Shown piece by piece: positions 1 to 11,928 of a DNA stretch of 64,000 nt. The DNA lies in the NCBI GenBank assembly GCA_963971535.1, contig OZ020593.1, positions 38,359,932 to 38,423,931 on the forward strand. The letters are read 5' to 3'. This stretch comes from Notolepis coatsorum. Lineage: Eukaryota; Chordata; Actinopteri; Aulopiformes; Paralepididae. The notes under the pieces are model-generated. The model had not been told where the DNA came from. It ran no database searches and saw nothing but the letters and a program-made list of their open reading frames with translations. The position numbers and the translations under genes were made by a program. The number at the start of each line of letters is the position of its first letter. Position 1 is the stretch's first letter.

Positions 1-1516
1 GAAGGGAAGGGGGGGGGGGGGGGGGGGGGGGGGGCTGGCTATCAATCTCAATCTAACATCAGCGTGTGGATGCTGGCAGTGGTGGTGGTGACCTTTCAAC
101 TTTTACATGGTGCTGGCAGGATGATCTTGATAAATTTTGACTGACGGCTGTATTGTAGTGTGTGTGTGTGTGTGTGTGTGGACATGGTCCATCGTGATAT
201 TTTAAATGTAAGCCCTTTCAATCAAAATATAGATCCCTATGTCGGCCATATAGCGTCCCAATGTATGCCTGATGATGTCATGAGAACAGCTACACATCCA
301 CCGGTCTACATCCCATCCTACCTGTCTCCCAGCCAGCCAGGTATGAAGGCAGAGCGACACCTGACCAGGAGAATTAATCATCCTTGACCCTGAACCAATT
401 ACCCCTCATTATCCGCTCTTGTCTGTCTCTCAGAAGAGAGCGGGCGCAACAATAGCACAACATGAAAGTCTGTGGCGTCGTTGAATGGGGCCCTAATGGA
501 CACTCCTGGGCGACTGCATCTCGTCTCCTCAGGAGCCCCCCGTTCGGCCGACCCTCGAGTCCTTGTCACTCACTCACAGCAGTGAGCACAAAGGAGGTTA
601 TTGTCCGGGGGTCAAGCTAGTCTCTTGAGATGGGAGAGCCGAGGGCTGCCAGCGATGGAAGGGAGCAGCCATGCAGAGAAGGTGGATGATTTTTGGGGGC
701 CAGGGTTCTCAGGAAATTGTGAAAACACTTTAGTCGAAAGTGGGGACCTCTGCTCTGTGTTGTCTCGTGTTGATACTGGTGTCTGTTCCTTTTCTCTGCA
801 TTCGATTCCTCTCGCCATCTCTCTCATGCACACTCTCAATCTCAATAAGGGATTAACCAGTTAAAAGAACAAAAGCCACCTTTAAGGCATGTTCCACGTG
901 CTTTGCACTACAACCTCTGTAGTTGGAAGGGACGTTCAGTTGTTGTCACGGAGAAAGAAGAAAACATCAGAATTGGAGTCGATGAATCCCCGCTCCTCCA
1001 CTACCTGTCTTGAGTGGCAAGGGCTCCCAGGTTTGCTGACCTCTCGTATTAAACGACAAGCCGCACAATGAGGCAGGAACAAGGACCACAGGGGGGTCAG
1101 TTACCACCAATTAGAGGCATAAGTAGCCCCCGCCCCCTTCATCACGGCCTGTCGGTAACCCAAGCCTATAGTGGAGCCGTATGGTGGCTCTATTGTGACG
1201 CCGGTCCCCCCTGCGTCTGGTCCTCACACTGGGAGCCGAGCCCCGCTGACACACCTGTCTCCAGGGTCCTCAGGTAGGCTACACACACCACTGCAGAGGT
1301 CGGCAGGCAGGGCCCGGGAAGCTGGCTCTTTGGACATGTTGAACATGAAATCTGCATTTCCTTTCATGAGATTGTAAGCCGCTAACAGATGGATCACGGC
1401 TTAACTTTCCCACGTGCCACAGATTCCGTGCAAATAGACTTATTTACTGGTTACTTTATTCCGAATAACACAAGATTGTAGTTTGAAAGCGTGAAATACG
1501 GCGAGGCAGCTAGATG
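1..1516. other. No gene recognised; simple repeats
   Basis: The window opens with a poly-G run (about 11-34), and a short (TG)n tract lies at about 158-180. The rest is mixed-composition DNA. Its short open frames have no recognisable domain, start context or splice pattern. I see no gene here. Confidence 0.6.
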
Positions 1517-1524
1517 CTCTAGAT

Positions 1525-2135
1525 CAGCGGCTCCCAAACTTTTTTGGCCGTGCACCCCCTGTCACCTCCCGACCTAGCTGACGCACCCCCCAATGGGTTT
1601 CTGTTAGATTTTTTTTTTTGCTGTTCTCCGTGCACAGATGAAGCACACCTGTGTCAGACACGCCCGAGACATTATTGTTTATTATTATTATTATTAAAAC
1701 GTACGTTTTTTATTAAAACGTTTCTTGAATTTCATGATTTACACAGTGAAAATCCACATTTGAAATAATGTATATTAGTTATATTTATTAGGCATAAAAA
1801 AAATATTGTTTGGTTCCTGTTGGTTGTCAGTTAAGGCCATGAGTAGGTAGGGAATTTATTTAATTTAATTTTTTATTTTATCTCTTCCCACGGCGACTAT
1901 GGATAGGGAATTTCTTTATTTAATTAAAATGTTCACGACAACATGGATGCATGTACTCTGCCAGCATGTTTAATATCCATAATACTAAAGGTTTGACTAA
2001 GATTTTTATGAATAAAAAAATTCAAAAATATATATATATTTTTTTTTACCACCATTAGCCTTTTCATGTCACGCACCACCTAGAGGGCGCTCGCGCACCA
2101 CAAGGGGTGCGCGCACCACAGTTTGGGAACCACTG
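1525..2135. mobile_element. Non-autonomous hAT element (MITE), 611 bp
   Basis: The left end reads CAGCGGCTCCCAAACTTTTT and the right end GTTTGGGAACCACTG, so the termini are inverted repeats of the form CAGYGGYTCCCAAAC. The identical 8-bp duplication CTCTAGAT flanks it at 1517-1524 and 2136-2143. CAG...CTG termini with an 8-bp duplication are diagnostic of hAT elements. The interior is AT-rich and has no transposase frame. Confidence 0.93.
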
Positions 2136-2143
2136 CTCTAGAT

Positions 2144-4275
2144 CATAGGACGTTTGACTGCAATGTAAGCTATTTTCATCGTACGTATCTGAGAGATCGA
2201 TATTACTCACCCTCTATGCCTTCAGTGCCAACACACATCAGTATGTTTCTACTGGGCTAGAATCAAGAGCAATATCTCTCAGGACTGTCGATGCTGCAAA
2301 AATGCAATTGTCTTTGGGATTACAAGTTGATGATACTTCATCCAGACAGCGAGGGGTTAACGGCGTCGTCCCCAGAGGGTTGCTCAGACAGCTAATGGAC
2401 TGGGAAAAGATGATGAGGTCACTCTCTCACTTCTGAGGAGAGTGAGAGATTTACAACAGGCCTAGCCATCCTGCAGATTGCTTCAGCGTACTATTACATA
2501 CCGGCGTTACTGTGTAAACTACAGCCAATGTGATAGATGGTCATATATGGTGACTGTATCTGATTCTCATGTTGTGGATTGACATTCGAAGAGGTCCCAC
2601 GGATGTGTTAGCTGTGGCAGCAAAGATGTTATATTACCATATTTAAGTGGCAAGTGATGACTTAAGTGACTAAGATGGGACTGTGAAAGTCATGCTGACA
2701 GCCGACTAATATCCATCTTTTAACTGTAGTGCTAAAGCCTCTAGTCTAGTATGTCCATTAAGATAATAATGAAAAATGAAGGTCACTTTGAAGCTTTATT
2801 GAAGGGGTTGATAGTCTGGGGATATATATATATTTATTTGTATACATCTTTGAAAAACCCCACAGGTAACCATGACAAACATTATCGCTTCCAGCTCTTT
2901 CGCTAATTGGGTGGAGAAGACATTTAAAGGTAATTGAGGGAGGTTCTGGCCCTGTTACAGGGCATCACTCAAACTAAATTAAAGTTCAAGGTGATTGCCT
3001 GAATGTAACTTCACGCAATGAAAATAACAGTATTTTTCTTTTTGGTGTTTTTGTTTTACATCTCTTATTTGATTATTTATATACAGTAATTTCTTGTAAT
3101 ATTATGGATATAAACAGCATTTTCTTTTGAAATACAGTTTGATCATGGTTGTAGACAAAAGCAACACTAATTGCAGTCAATTTATAATGAGATTGAATTG
3201 AAATATGTTTTTTTGTTGTATTGCTCCATATTCTGTGGATTTTGGAGGCAAAGTAATAATTGCAAGTAAGTAATAGAAAGCAATCTTACTACATCACCGA
3301 GTTGGTGTAATCCAATGAATTATTTTTTTACTGATTACAGTTTTTAGCAGGTAATCCGTAATCTGTAGCTCATTGCATTTTGAAAGTAACCTTTCCCTAC
3401 CCTAGCAATGACTACTTCATTCATACTCCCGTTGAAATGTGATATATCAATACCACATCAAAAGGCCATCTGTGTGGGGGATCATCCAACTCGAGGGGGA
3501 TCCACTTTGCCTTCCAGGCTAGAACATCCATAGGTCCTGTGGCGTATGCATGTGTGCGTTAGCGTTTCTTGTTAGTCAAAGCCTATTTTCTGGTGTCAAA
3601 GGACACCCATACGGTGCTGTCTGGATCTATAGACAGATTGGGGGGGCCATTACGGTCAAAGCCCCTGGCTTTGTTTGGCCTGAGCTAGTGATGAAATATT
3701 GATGGAAAAATAGAAATATTTTGCCTGCTGCTTAATGTTGCTCATCTAAGAGGGTTAATGAGTGTCAGGACTTCCCAGTCTCCAGTTACAACATTTAGGA
3801 GCCTGACTAATACGTACTACCTCTCCACCATTGGCTACACAGGGATCTCTAGTCTCTGCGGCCCCTAATGCTAATCGATAGCTTTTTACAATGCCGGATT
3901 AAGTTACCCACCTGTCAGTGGTCTAGTACTTTGTGGCCAGGTTCAGCGTAGTTGAAGATTTATATGCTAAGTTTACGGTAGTCGTGCAGACTAGTCCAGG
4001 GTAAGAATGGGTTTGATTTGAGTTCTGGCAGGTGGAATGTCTTCAGGCTGCTCTGACTACAGAAATGCATTTTTTTTGTGTATCTTGAAAAACCCAACAA
4101 ACACCCCAAAAAAAATCATCTTAACATGTAATCTTATTTTCTAAACTGAAAATAAATAAAAGTCTGCCAGTGATGTGAGATCATTTTATTCTAATACAAA
4201 TGAGCTTGTTTCATAGATTGTCTCCAAAAAAGATGATATATCTTGAAACAGTTGTTTCGATTAAATTGTTTCAAG
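2144..4275. other. Anonymous non-coding DNA
   Basis: About 2.1 kb of AT-rich sequence with no long frame, no recognised domain and no repeat with clear ends. Confidence 0.55.
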
Positions 4276-4565
4276 AAATGTCAGAGTGAGGAGGCGGCTG
4301 GGTGGCGCAGCGGACATTGCGCTCGTCACCAACGCAAGAGACACCGGGTTCGAATTTGGCTGTCGGCGTTGCCTCCGGCTTGGGCCGGCCGTCATACTAA
4401 CTCAATTGGCAGAGTTAGCGGGTCGTTGTGAACAGCAACTCCTACAGGTCGGTTGGGGCGCCTGCACAGCAAAGTCAGGAAAAATGGCGGGGGCAGTGTG
4501 AGCCTCCTACACGTTACTCCTCGCCAAATGAGAGTCTGCTCTGGCAGGTGAAAAGATGTGACAGG

Positions 4566-4798
4566 GGGAGCTCCAGTAGCTCACCGCGTACCTCGGACGC
4601 TATTTCGGCGTCGGGGACAACCGTGCGCGTCACGGATCTGGGGTACACGAGTTCGACTCCCGGACTCGCCGTATTTTCTCAGAGTGTCTTTCCCCCGATC
4701 TATACCCCATTCAATCTGTTTCTGTCGGTCATGCTTGACCAGAAAAAGCGATAACCGCTAAAAGAACCAGCCGACTGGTCAAAGTTTAAAAAAAAAAA
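4566..4798 (+). mobile_element. tRNA-derived SINE (family B) nested in SINE A
   Basis: The body starts GGGAGCTCCAGTAGCTCACC, carries a B-box-like GAGTTCGACTCCCGG and ends in poly-A. It is flanked by a perfect 16-bp duplication, GAAAAGATGTGACAGG, at 4550-4565 and 4799-4814, so it inserted into the older SINE A. Other copies of this family are at 12007-12233, 23491-23722 and 32978-33179. The tRNA of origin was not identified. Confidence 0.9.
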
Positions 4799-4928
4799 GA
4801 AAAGATGTGACAGGCTGCCTCCACATGTATCGGAGGGGACATGTGATGCAAGGCTTCTATCCTCCCTATAACCGGCCAGTGGGGGGCATATGCGAGCAAC
4901 GATCAGGACAGGGGAGGGAGAATAGACC

Positions 4929-5060
4929 TGTCTCAAACCCTGCCCCTTTTCTTGATCCTCCAATCACAGCTGTCGCTTACCTCGGACTTCCTCGTACAAG
5001 TCAGAGGTAAGCAACAGCTGTGATTGGAGGATCAAGAAAAGAGGGCAGGGTTTTGAGACA
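4929..5060. repeat. Near-perfect hairpin inside the SINE A 3' part
   Basis: An arm of about 55 bp at 4929-4983 is repeated inverted at 5004-5060, with a loop of about 20 bp. It replaces the short stretch that other SINE A copies carry between GAGGGAGAAT and GGGATGGG. It is probably a small fold-back insertion or a local inverted duplication. Confidence 0.8.
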
Positions 5061-5130
5061 TGGGATGGGGAGAAAAAATCACAGAAAAAAAGGAGAAAAA
5101 GTAGGAAAAAAAATAAAAATGGCAGAGTGA

Positions 5131-7487
5131 AATTATCTTGCCGATATTTTCAGTCCTTTTCTGAAATTTTTGAGACAACACAAGCTTAAAATACATGTTA
5201 GGTCATATACATGTGAATTCCTATTGTCTTTTACAGTACCATGGTTTTCTCCCATTCTTATTTCTGTCGTTTCCTGTTCATACCGGTAGTATGACATGTT
5301 TTTCATGTTAACCCTGCCACCTGATAGCATGCTACTGCCATTAATACACCACAGATTTGATCTGATAGAACTCTTTGATCCCATGGTCTTTCCTTCCCCC
5401 AGCAGAGCAGTGAGCAGGAAGTCTTTGACATGCCCCACCAGGGACTAAACCCCTACGTCCAGAGACCAAGGGAGCCTTGGTGCCCTTTACCAGCTGCCCC
5501 AAAAACCCACCTTCTCCAGGACCAACCCCAGCCCCCCAGGGTGGCAGTAATGCAGCATGTTTATCTCAAATCAATAGATTTATCTCCTTCCTCTGTGAGG
5601 AACTACTCTCTCTCTCTCTCTCTGCCCCCCCCCCCCATGTTTTCCCAGGAGAGTGCTGGTGGGGTTTGTTTGCTGGCACACTCTCATTATGTCTTGTCGA
5701 TCTGTTGCCCCGATAGGCGCTGAATGGCTGAGTGACCTATCAGGTTCAAGGTGGCTATCCTGGCAGCCTATAGTAGCAGCCCCTCCTCCTCACTCTCCCG
5801 GCCAAATCCCTTGGTTTATCTTTAATGTTTAATGGCATTGGTTATTTGATTGTTCTGGTGTGTGTTATGATGGATGGTGACGTGTGTGTGTGTGTGTTTT
5901 CTCTGAACTACACTAGAGGATGTGTAGGCTATTTGGTTGAGTGTTCACTTGCTATTCATCATATAGGGACTAACAGCATCTTCACAGATGGCAATCATGC
6001 TGGAATCATACTCCGTTGCCAGCTGTGATATTCCAGGTGCTACAACAGCACTTCTGTTAGAGTGCATTCAATACAATAGCATTATTGTAGTGATGGAATG
6101 TTAATGACCACTAGATGGCAAGATATGAGGTCCAGTGTGACTGTCTGTGTCTCCTTTGTAGCTAAAGATGGGTAGATGAATTCATGTTGTTTTGCCTCAT
6201 GTGACATTCAAGTCACGGCACCTTGCTGATGGGATACACTTTAGCTGAGATTAGCTGCTTGTCTGTTGCTCTTTCCATCTCTGAATGGATGGGTGAGACA
6301 CACACACACAGCAGTAGATTTGCAACCAGCAGAGTGCATCAAAAGTAGTCACCTCCACACTCATAACACTTTAAAAACCCATAAGCTGCAGGGTTTTAAA
6401 GTGCTGAGAGGAATCAAAACACTGGTTTTTGGATGAATAAAAATATATTCTGTCCGTCTCGCAGACATCTTTCCACTGATGTGCTTTCATCTTCTGTCAT
6501 ACATGAAGGGGTTTAGATTTTAATGGAGGCTCCTGTCATTAAGGAACTCTCCGTCATACACAGGGATTGGAACCGGCAGAGAAAAGTAGTGGGAAACATC
6601 CGTAATTTTCACCGCAGGATCCAGTGTAATTGAGTAATTTAAAATACAGATACACAGTCGAATCAAAGCGAAGTGGCTGGAGGGGGGTGGGGGCAGAGGA
6701 GCGAGGTAAACTGAAAAGACAAAAGAGAGGAAAAAAACAAGTGTACACCTCCAGTTATTGGACAAAGACGATCTGTTTTCTTCTTTTCATCCATCAATCT
6801 TTTTTTGATTTCCAGGCAGGATGTGACCTGTCAACATTTGTTTTTTTCCCTCTTCTGTCCTTCATGAAGCACTTTCACCAGCCATGATACCGCTGCCTAA
6901 TACCTATCCTCTCTCTCTTTTTCTCTCTCAACTCTTGCTTCAAAGTGACAATATGGCTTTTTAACTTTGTTTCCTCATGGCTTCCGCTTGTCTGTAGTTT
7001 CCTGATGGGTATCATACTCGAGCAAAGGATCTTTTTCCCTTAGCATGTGCCGTTTGAAGTTCCCTGATTCTTTTTATAGTCTCTCTCTCCCTCTCTCTCT
7101 CCACAGACAATGTGTTTGTATTTGAATGAAAGCTGGAGGGAGATGGTGATACCTAAGAGGTCTCTGGATGAAACAATATCCCTGTATGTATCCTGCCTTC
7201 AGACATTCACAACCATACCAGAGCCACGGCAATTATGAAGCAATTACAGTTTCATATGGCCTGCTCTTTTGAGGGGGAGGGGTGGGGAGAGGGTTGGGGG
7301 AGGGGGGTTGGGGGTACTGGGGGTAGAAGCTCAGTGGTTATAAAGTAGAAGTGTGCCAATATTGTGGCTCCGATTCCTTTTCTCTACACAATCCTAAGGA
7401 AAGATCGCTCCAGCTGTGTCTGCACCCCCCCTCCTTCGCCTATAACCACAAAAACATCTCAACTGTGTTACAATAAACAAAAGTATG
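5131..7487. other. Anonymous DNA with simple repeats
   Basis: Holds (CT)n/poly-C near 5606-5635, (GT)n near 5880, CT-rich tracts at about 6910 and 7080, and a G-rich stretch at 7270-7325. Short open frames occur, but none has a recognised domain. I could not support an exon. Confidence 0.5.
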
Positions 7488-7495
7488 ATTACAAA

Positions 7496-7789
7496 TAGGG
7501 ATGTCCGATATTATCGGCCGACCGATATTATCGGCCGATATCGGCAGTAAAATGTGATATCGGAAAATATCGGTATCGGTTTAAAAACAAAAAAAAACAA
7601 TAACAATATTTGTTATATATATATATCCAGTGAAATTATTAGTTACCTGAAATTATTCAGTTTTTTGGACGGGGAAACCCTGCATATATCGGTATCGGTT
7701 GATATCGGTTGATATCGGTATCGGAAATTAAGAGTTGGACAATATCGGAATATCGGTATCGGTAAAAAAGCCAATATCGAGCATCCCTA
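7496..7789. mobile_element. hAT MITE with ATATCGG-rich termini, 294 bp
   Basis: The ends are TAGGGATGTCCGATATTATC on the left and ATATCGAGCATCCCTA on the right, inverted around TAGGGATG. The perfect 8-bp duplication ATTACAAA lies at 7488-7495 and 7790-7797. The subterminal regions are packed with short GATATCGG repeats on both strands, as is common in fish hAT MITEs. There is no coding capacity. Confidence 0.93.
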
Positions 7790-8168
7790 ATTACAAAGCA
7801 CATGTTTGTTACTTGTGGGACTTGCCATCAGTGACAGACTTGTGGGGGCTCTATAGGTGAGAGCTAATTTGGGATCCCTTCCATTTTACCTTACAATCTC
7901 CACACAAGACGTCTCAACATTGTGTCACTCGGTTGAAATGATGTTTGACATGATGATTGACATTTCAAAGAGCCCCCTGATTGGTTGAGTTTAAATTATG
8001 TTTGACACAGTGGCTCTCTGATTGGCTGACTGACCTCCCTATGACCAATTAAATAATTAAAGGGGCCTTGATTAAATAATTCCACTACTAATTCAGAAGT
8101 CATACTGTGATTTATTTTAAAATCTTTCAAATAAGATTCTGATTGTTTGGGGGCCTTATTAATGAGAA

Positions 8169-9650
8169 CACAGTGCCTGATCTGCCTAGTGGACTAGCGG
8201 CCCTGACTGTTCTACCAAGAAAGAATACTGAACAGATCCAATATCAGGACCTTCAAGGGATAGTTCAGATTTTTCGGCTTGAGAGCGTTTTGGTTTCACT
8301 TTGGTCTCAATTTTCTGCCTGGATGCTATTTGGCGAGAAAGCCAAAACCCAAACAGCGGCTTCACCACTGTTTCGGGGCAGCGGTGGCTTAGGAGGTAGA
8401 GCAGTCGTCTGGTAATCCGGAGGTTCCTGGTTCGATTCCCGCTCCACCCAGGCAGCTTGTCGAAGTGTCCTTGAGCAAGACACTTAACCCCTAATTTCTC
8501 CCGGTGAGCAGGTTGGTTGCCTCTGCCATCGGTGTGTGAATGTGTGAGTGAATGGGTGAAATGGGAGCAACAAATTGTAACGCACTTTGGATAAAAGCAC
8601 TATATAAATGCAGCCATTTACCATTCACCAACAGCTGGCTGACAAGTCCTTTGCTTGTGCGGCCCAGAGTACAAATCCCACTAACGATGTTGCGCTGCTC
8701 TCTGCATACCTGTCATCCTTGGGGGCGGGTAAAGAGACACTCAATAGTGAGAACATGGGGAATCTGGCTAAAGACTCTGGCGCCATTCTCCACCTTACAC
8801 AGGCTCTGGCTGTCACTGCCGGTAGGGTGATGTCTTTTCCCCCAGTTACACATCTAGCTGTCTCAGACCACCCTCTCTGAGCCCAAGAAAGCCTGCCTCC
8901 TCCTTGGCCCACTCTCCAACGATGGTCGGAGCCATTAAGGAGGGCGGGGGCCCTAAGCACAGTGCCTGATCTGCCTAGTGGTCAGGACGGCCCTGGATGT
9001 TCTACCAAGAAAGAATACTGAACAGATCCAATATCTAGACCATAAAGGGATAGTTCGATTTCTGAACATTAAGTTGTATGAAATACTTGCCAGTAGTGTA
9101 GTGGATGCAAAGTTAGTTAGTTACCAAGTCCCGTGGTTGGAGTTCTGGCCGGGTTCCGAGTGAACCAGGAAGCTTTAAGACAGGCAGCAAATGGCAGAAA
9201 CGTGGTCATGAAACCTAAAAAGTTGCAATCCACACCACAACATGCAGCCAAATGGTTTTCCCACCTCGGAAACAAAACCACAGTCCTCCAGTGCAGCTGC
9301 TGCTAACAATGTTGCACTGCTCTCTGCATATCTGCCATCCTTGGCAGCGGGTAAAGAGACACTCAATAGTGAGAACATGGAGAAGGACTCTGGCGCCATT
9401 CTCCACCATACCTAACTGCCGGTAGGTTGATGTCTTTTTCCGCCCTGACCCAGCGACACATCTAGCTGTCTCAGACCACCCTCTCTGAGCCCAAGAAAGC
9501 CTGCCTCCTCCTTGGCCCCCTCTCCAATGATGGCCTCTTCAGAGCCTGGTTTCATGAGGTAGCGTCAGCTTTTCATGTGGCGGAGGCGGAGAGAACCCAT
9601 CTCTCCTGAAATTTCCTCAAGCCATCGGAGTCTGGCAAATCTGGTCAGGG
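8169..9650 (+). pseudogene. DIRS gag-like region with internal tandem duplication
   Basis: Broken frames read like the gag of fish DIRS elements: a stretch with LLSAYLSSLGAGKET, then LTQALAVTAGRVM, then a run around LAVSDHPL and KKACLL. One block containing CTGATCTGCCTAGTGG occurs at about 8169-8270 and again at 8958-9060. A second block, with GGTAAAGAGACACTCAATAG, occurs at 8669-8905 and 9296-9520. The region is therefore a tandem duplication of a unit of about 0.6-0.8 kb, one copy of which also took a SINE (8372-8635). No intact protein is possible. Confidence 0.65.
8372..8635 (+). mobile_element. tRNA-derived SINE (family C)
   Basis: The head begins GGGGCAGCGGTGGCTTAGGA with an A-box-like GTGGCTTAGGAGG and a B-box GGTTCGATTCC. 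The body includes TCCTTGAGCAAGACACTTAA and the tail GCACTTTGGATAAAAGCACT. This is a widespread fish SINE type whose tail resembles a LINE 3' end. It interrupts the DIRS gag region. Copies in the opposite orientation are at 10165, 26045 and 41925. Confidence 0.85.
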
Positions 9651-10164
9651 CAAGGCACCCTCCAGTCAGTGCCATCCTCCTTCAAGGGCTCCCCAACAGT
9701 CTGATTCCAGGCCTGGGAATCGCAGCATTGCTTCTCTTCCAATCACAGTGCGGCCCCTGCTCACTACAGCTCTTACAGTACATGCAGGTCACCTGACACG
9801 GTTCCAGGGGTTATCACGGTTTCCCCACTAGCCTACACCCCATCTTTCCATCCAGGAAGAATCATCAAAATCAGCTAAGGGTGGTAAGGACCCACATGTC
9901 TTACAACGAGTCCATGGCCGGCCTGCCCTGAATAGAGGCCCGCCCGATAACCAAATTCTACACAGTGTGGTGAGAACAGTGCCACCTGTCAGAATGGCTA
10001 GACAGAACGCTGAGACTGGAGAACCCCTTGCAATTCGCAGACCCCCACCCTCCATTCTCGGGTGTGAATCCCCCCCAGCTAGAAATTGAATTGTCAGACA
10101 CAACAGCAGCAGCATCCCTCTCTACTGAGATCCAGATGCTGCTATCCAAACAGGTAATTTCCAC

Positions 10165-10438
10165 ATGTCCTACTGATAAATGGTTGCTTTTTTATATAGC
10201 GCTTTTATCCAAAGCGCTTTACAATTTGTTACTCACATTTTACCCATTCACTCACACATTCACACACTGACGGCGGAGGCAACCATGCAAGGTGCCAACC
10301 TGCTCATCGGGAGCAATTAGGGGTTAAGTGTCTTGCTCAAGGACACATCGACACGCTGCCCGGGAGGAGTGGGAATCGAACCGGGAACCTCCGGATTGCC
10401 AGACGACTGCTCTACCTCCTGAGCCACTGTCGCCCCGT
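10165..10438 (-). mobile_element. tRNA-derived SINE (family C), reverse
   Basis: The reverse complement starts GGGGCGACAGTGGCTCAGGA and carries the B-box GGTTCGATTCC, the AGCAAGACACTTAACCCC body and the CGCTTTGGATAAAAGCGCTA tail. It lies inside the DIRS reverse-transcriptase region, immediately before the VRPILDLS motif. I could not define a clear TSD. Confidence 0.87.
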
Positions 10439-10473
10439 GATACCTTTTAGTCCCCAAGAAAACCTGGGGGTGT

Positions 10474-11400
10474 GAGACCCATTCTAGACCTCTCATCACT
10501 CGATCTGCTGATTGCAGTGAAAACGTTCCGAATGCTCACAGTGAACACCCTGTTATGCCCCGTCACACCAATAGACTTGAAAGATGCCTACTTTCATGTC
10601 TCACAGGAGGTTTCCTCCCTACGGGAAGTTTCTTAGTTTTGCCTTCCAGGGGACGGTGTATGAATATCAGAAGATCCAGTTCAGAGCGAAAACCTCTGCG
10701 GCATCATTTGCTTCACAAACTCCAGAGGTGGTTTACTCTGCTCAGAGTCGACCCAGTGCACCAGCAAGGGAGACGCATTACCATTCCCCCATCTGTCAAG
10801 AGCCACTTGGACCACTGGAGGAGCCCTCATATCTTGTAGAGGGGAGTTCCCATGGGCAGCATCCCATCCCACATGACTATTTTCATGGACACCTCCCAGG
10901 CTGGGGAGCGACACATGAATCACAGGCAATAGGGGGCAGGTGGGGACAGAGATCCCTGCCCCCCCCACATCATTGTGCTGGAGCTCAGAGCTGTTCTGCT
11001 AGTGATCAAACACTTTCACACTTTGTCTGGTGAGGGGTCGTCATGTCTTGGTCAGGACAGCCTACATAAACAGACGGGGTGCATGGAGTACACTCCCCTC
11101 TTCTTCACTGAACAGCAGATGAACTGGTTATGGACCTCAGTCCACCTGCTCAGTTTCAGAGCTCTCCACATTGTGGGCTTGGACAATGTGGGAGCAGAGG
11201 GGGCCTCCCTCAAGATGAGTGGTGCTTACATCCAGACATTGTCAGACAGATCTCAACCCAGTTTGGGGAAGCAGCAGTGGACCTTGTTGCTTCCAAAGAG
11301 AACACTTACTGTGGCCGAGGGACAATCCCCCACTGGGAATGGATGCATACTCCTCATCTCTGACTCTGAGACTGACTTTTCGGAAACCTTCATTTGGGAG
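10474..11400 (+). pseudogene. DIRS reverse transcriptase / RNase H remnant
   Basis: Shifting frames give VRPILDLSSLDLL, then LKDAYFHV (RT motif A region), then LQRWFTLLRVDPVHQ and RITIPPSVKSHLDHW. RNase H-like stretches follow, with GWGATHES and FGEAAVDL, the region after RNase H in DIRS elements. The part between the first RT motifs and LQRWF is shorter than in intact relatives, so the catalytic DD-containing middle of the RT appears deleted. Several stops and frameshifts are present. The assignment rests on motif order and wording typical of fish DIRS pol proteins. Confidence 0.72.
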
Positions 11401-11403
11401 AAA

Positions 11404-11921
11404 TAAATAATACGTTTAATAATGAGTAAGACAACGGATACGTTTAACGAATTCCATATAAATCGATAGTTTATTATCCGTGACCTGCCGTGTGTTTTTG
11501 AACAGCAGATGAACGAATAACGAATAACAGGCTGAAAAAACTATTAACCTATTTAATAGGTTAAACAGTGTCAAAACAGTTACATGTCTTTTACACTTGA
11601 GCAATCATATTAATTAGAGGCTCCATTTTTCGTGGACGAAAAATACACCATGTCTATAGATATCATTTTTCCCCACATAATGCTACCTGCCTCGACAAAA
11701 TCCGTCACTCGGTTGCGATACAGATGAATTATCTTCTCAGAATAGTATAAGTGGCTATCTTTTATGCGTATTTTACATCTTGAGCAATAATATTTGCATC
11801 TTGTTCTAGCAGCGTTCTGTGATATCATCATCATCATCTGTCATATCAAGGGCACACGGACGTCGGTGTCCAGTGCGCATGGGCGTTTGGCGTGAACGGC
11901 TCCGTATCTGGCTTGTGCAGT
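11404..11921. other. AT-rich sequence between DIRS pieces, origin unknown
   Basis: About 520 bp with no match to the DIRS motifs on either side. It may be another insertion, but no TSD or terminal repeat was found. Confidence 0.4.
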
Positions 11922-11928
11922 TTACATG

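Larger units (their letters stand above)
4276..5130 (+). mobile_element. tRNA-derived SINE (family A), full length, interrupted
   Basis: The head at about 4290-4355 has RNA polymerase III promoter motifs: an A-box-like TGGCGCAGCGG and a B-box GGGTTCGAAT. A conserved body follows, then an A-rich tail ending near 5116. It is flanked by a 14-bp direct repeat, AAATG(T/G)CAGAGTGA, at 4276-4289 and 5117-5130 with one mismatch. A second SINE (4566-4798) and a hairpin (4929-5060) lie inside it. The same family occurs at 14432, 31758, 32684, 56303 and 62178, with fragments at about 12747 and 26976. The TSD plus A-rich tail indicates LINE-mediated retroposition. Confidence 0.88.

Noticed and set aside
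160-387. Short open frame of 75 residues
   Set aside because: No domain, no splice signals, and it starts in a (TG)n tract.
4283-4360. Possible tRNA gene
   Set aside because: A- and B-boxes belong to the SINE head; the segment is repeated as SINE A and does not stand alone as a tRNA.
5430-5723. Proline-rich frames near 5430-5720 that might be an exon
   Set aside because: Composition is driven by CT-rich sequence; no recognisable domain or convincing exon borders.
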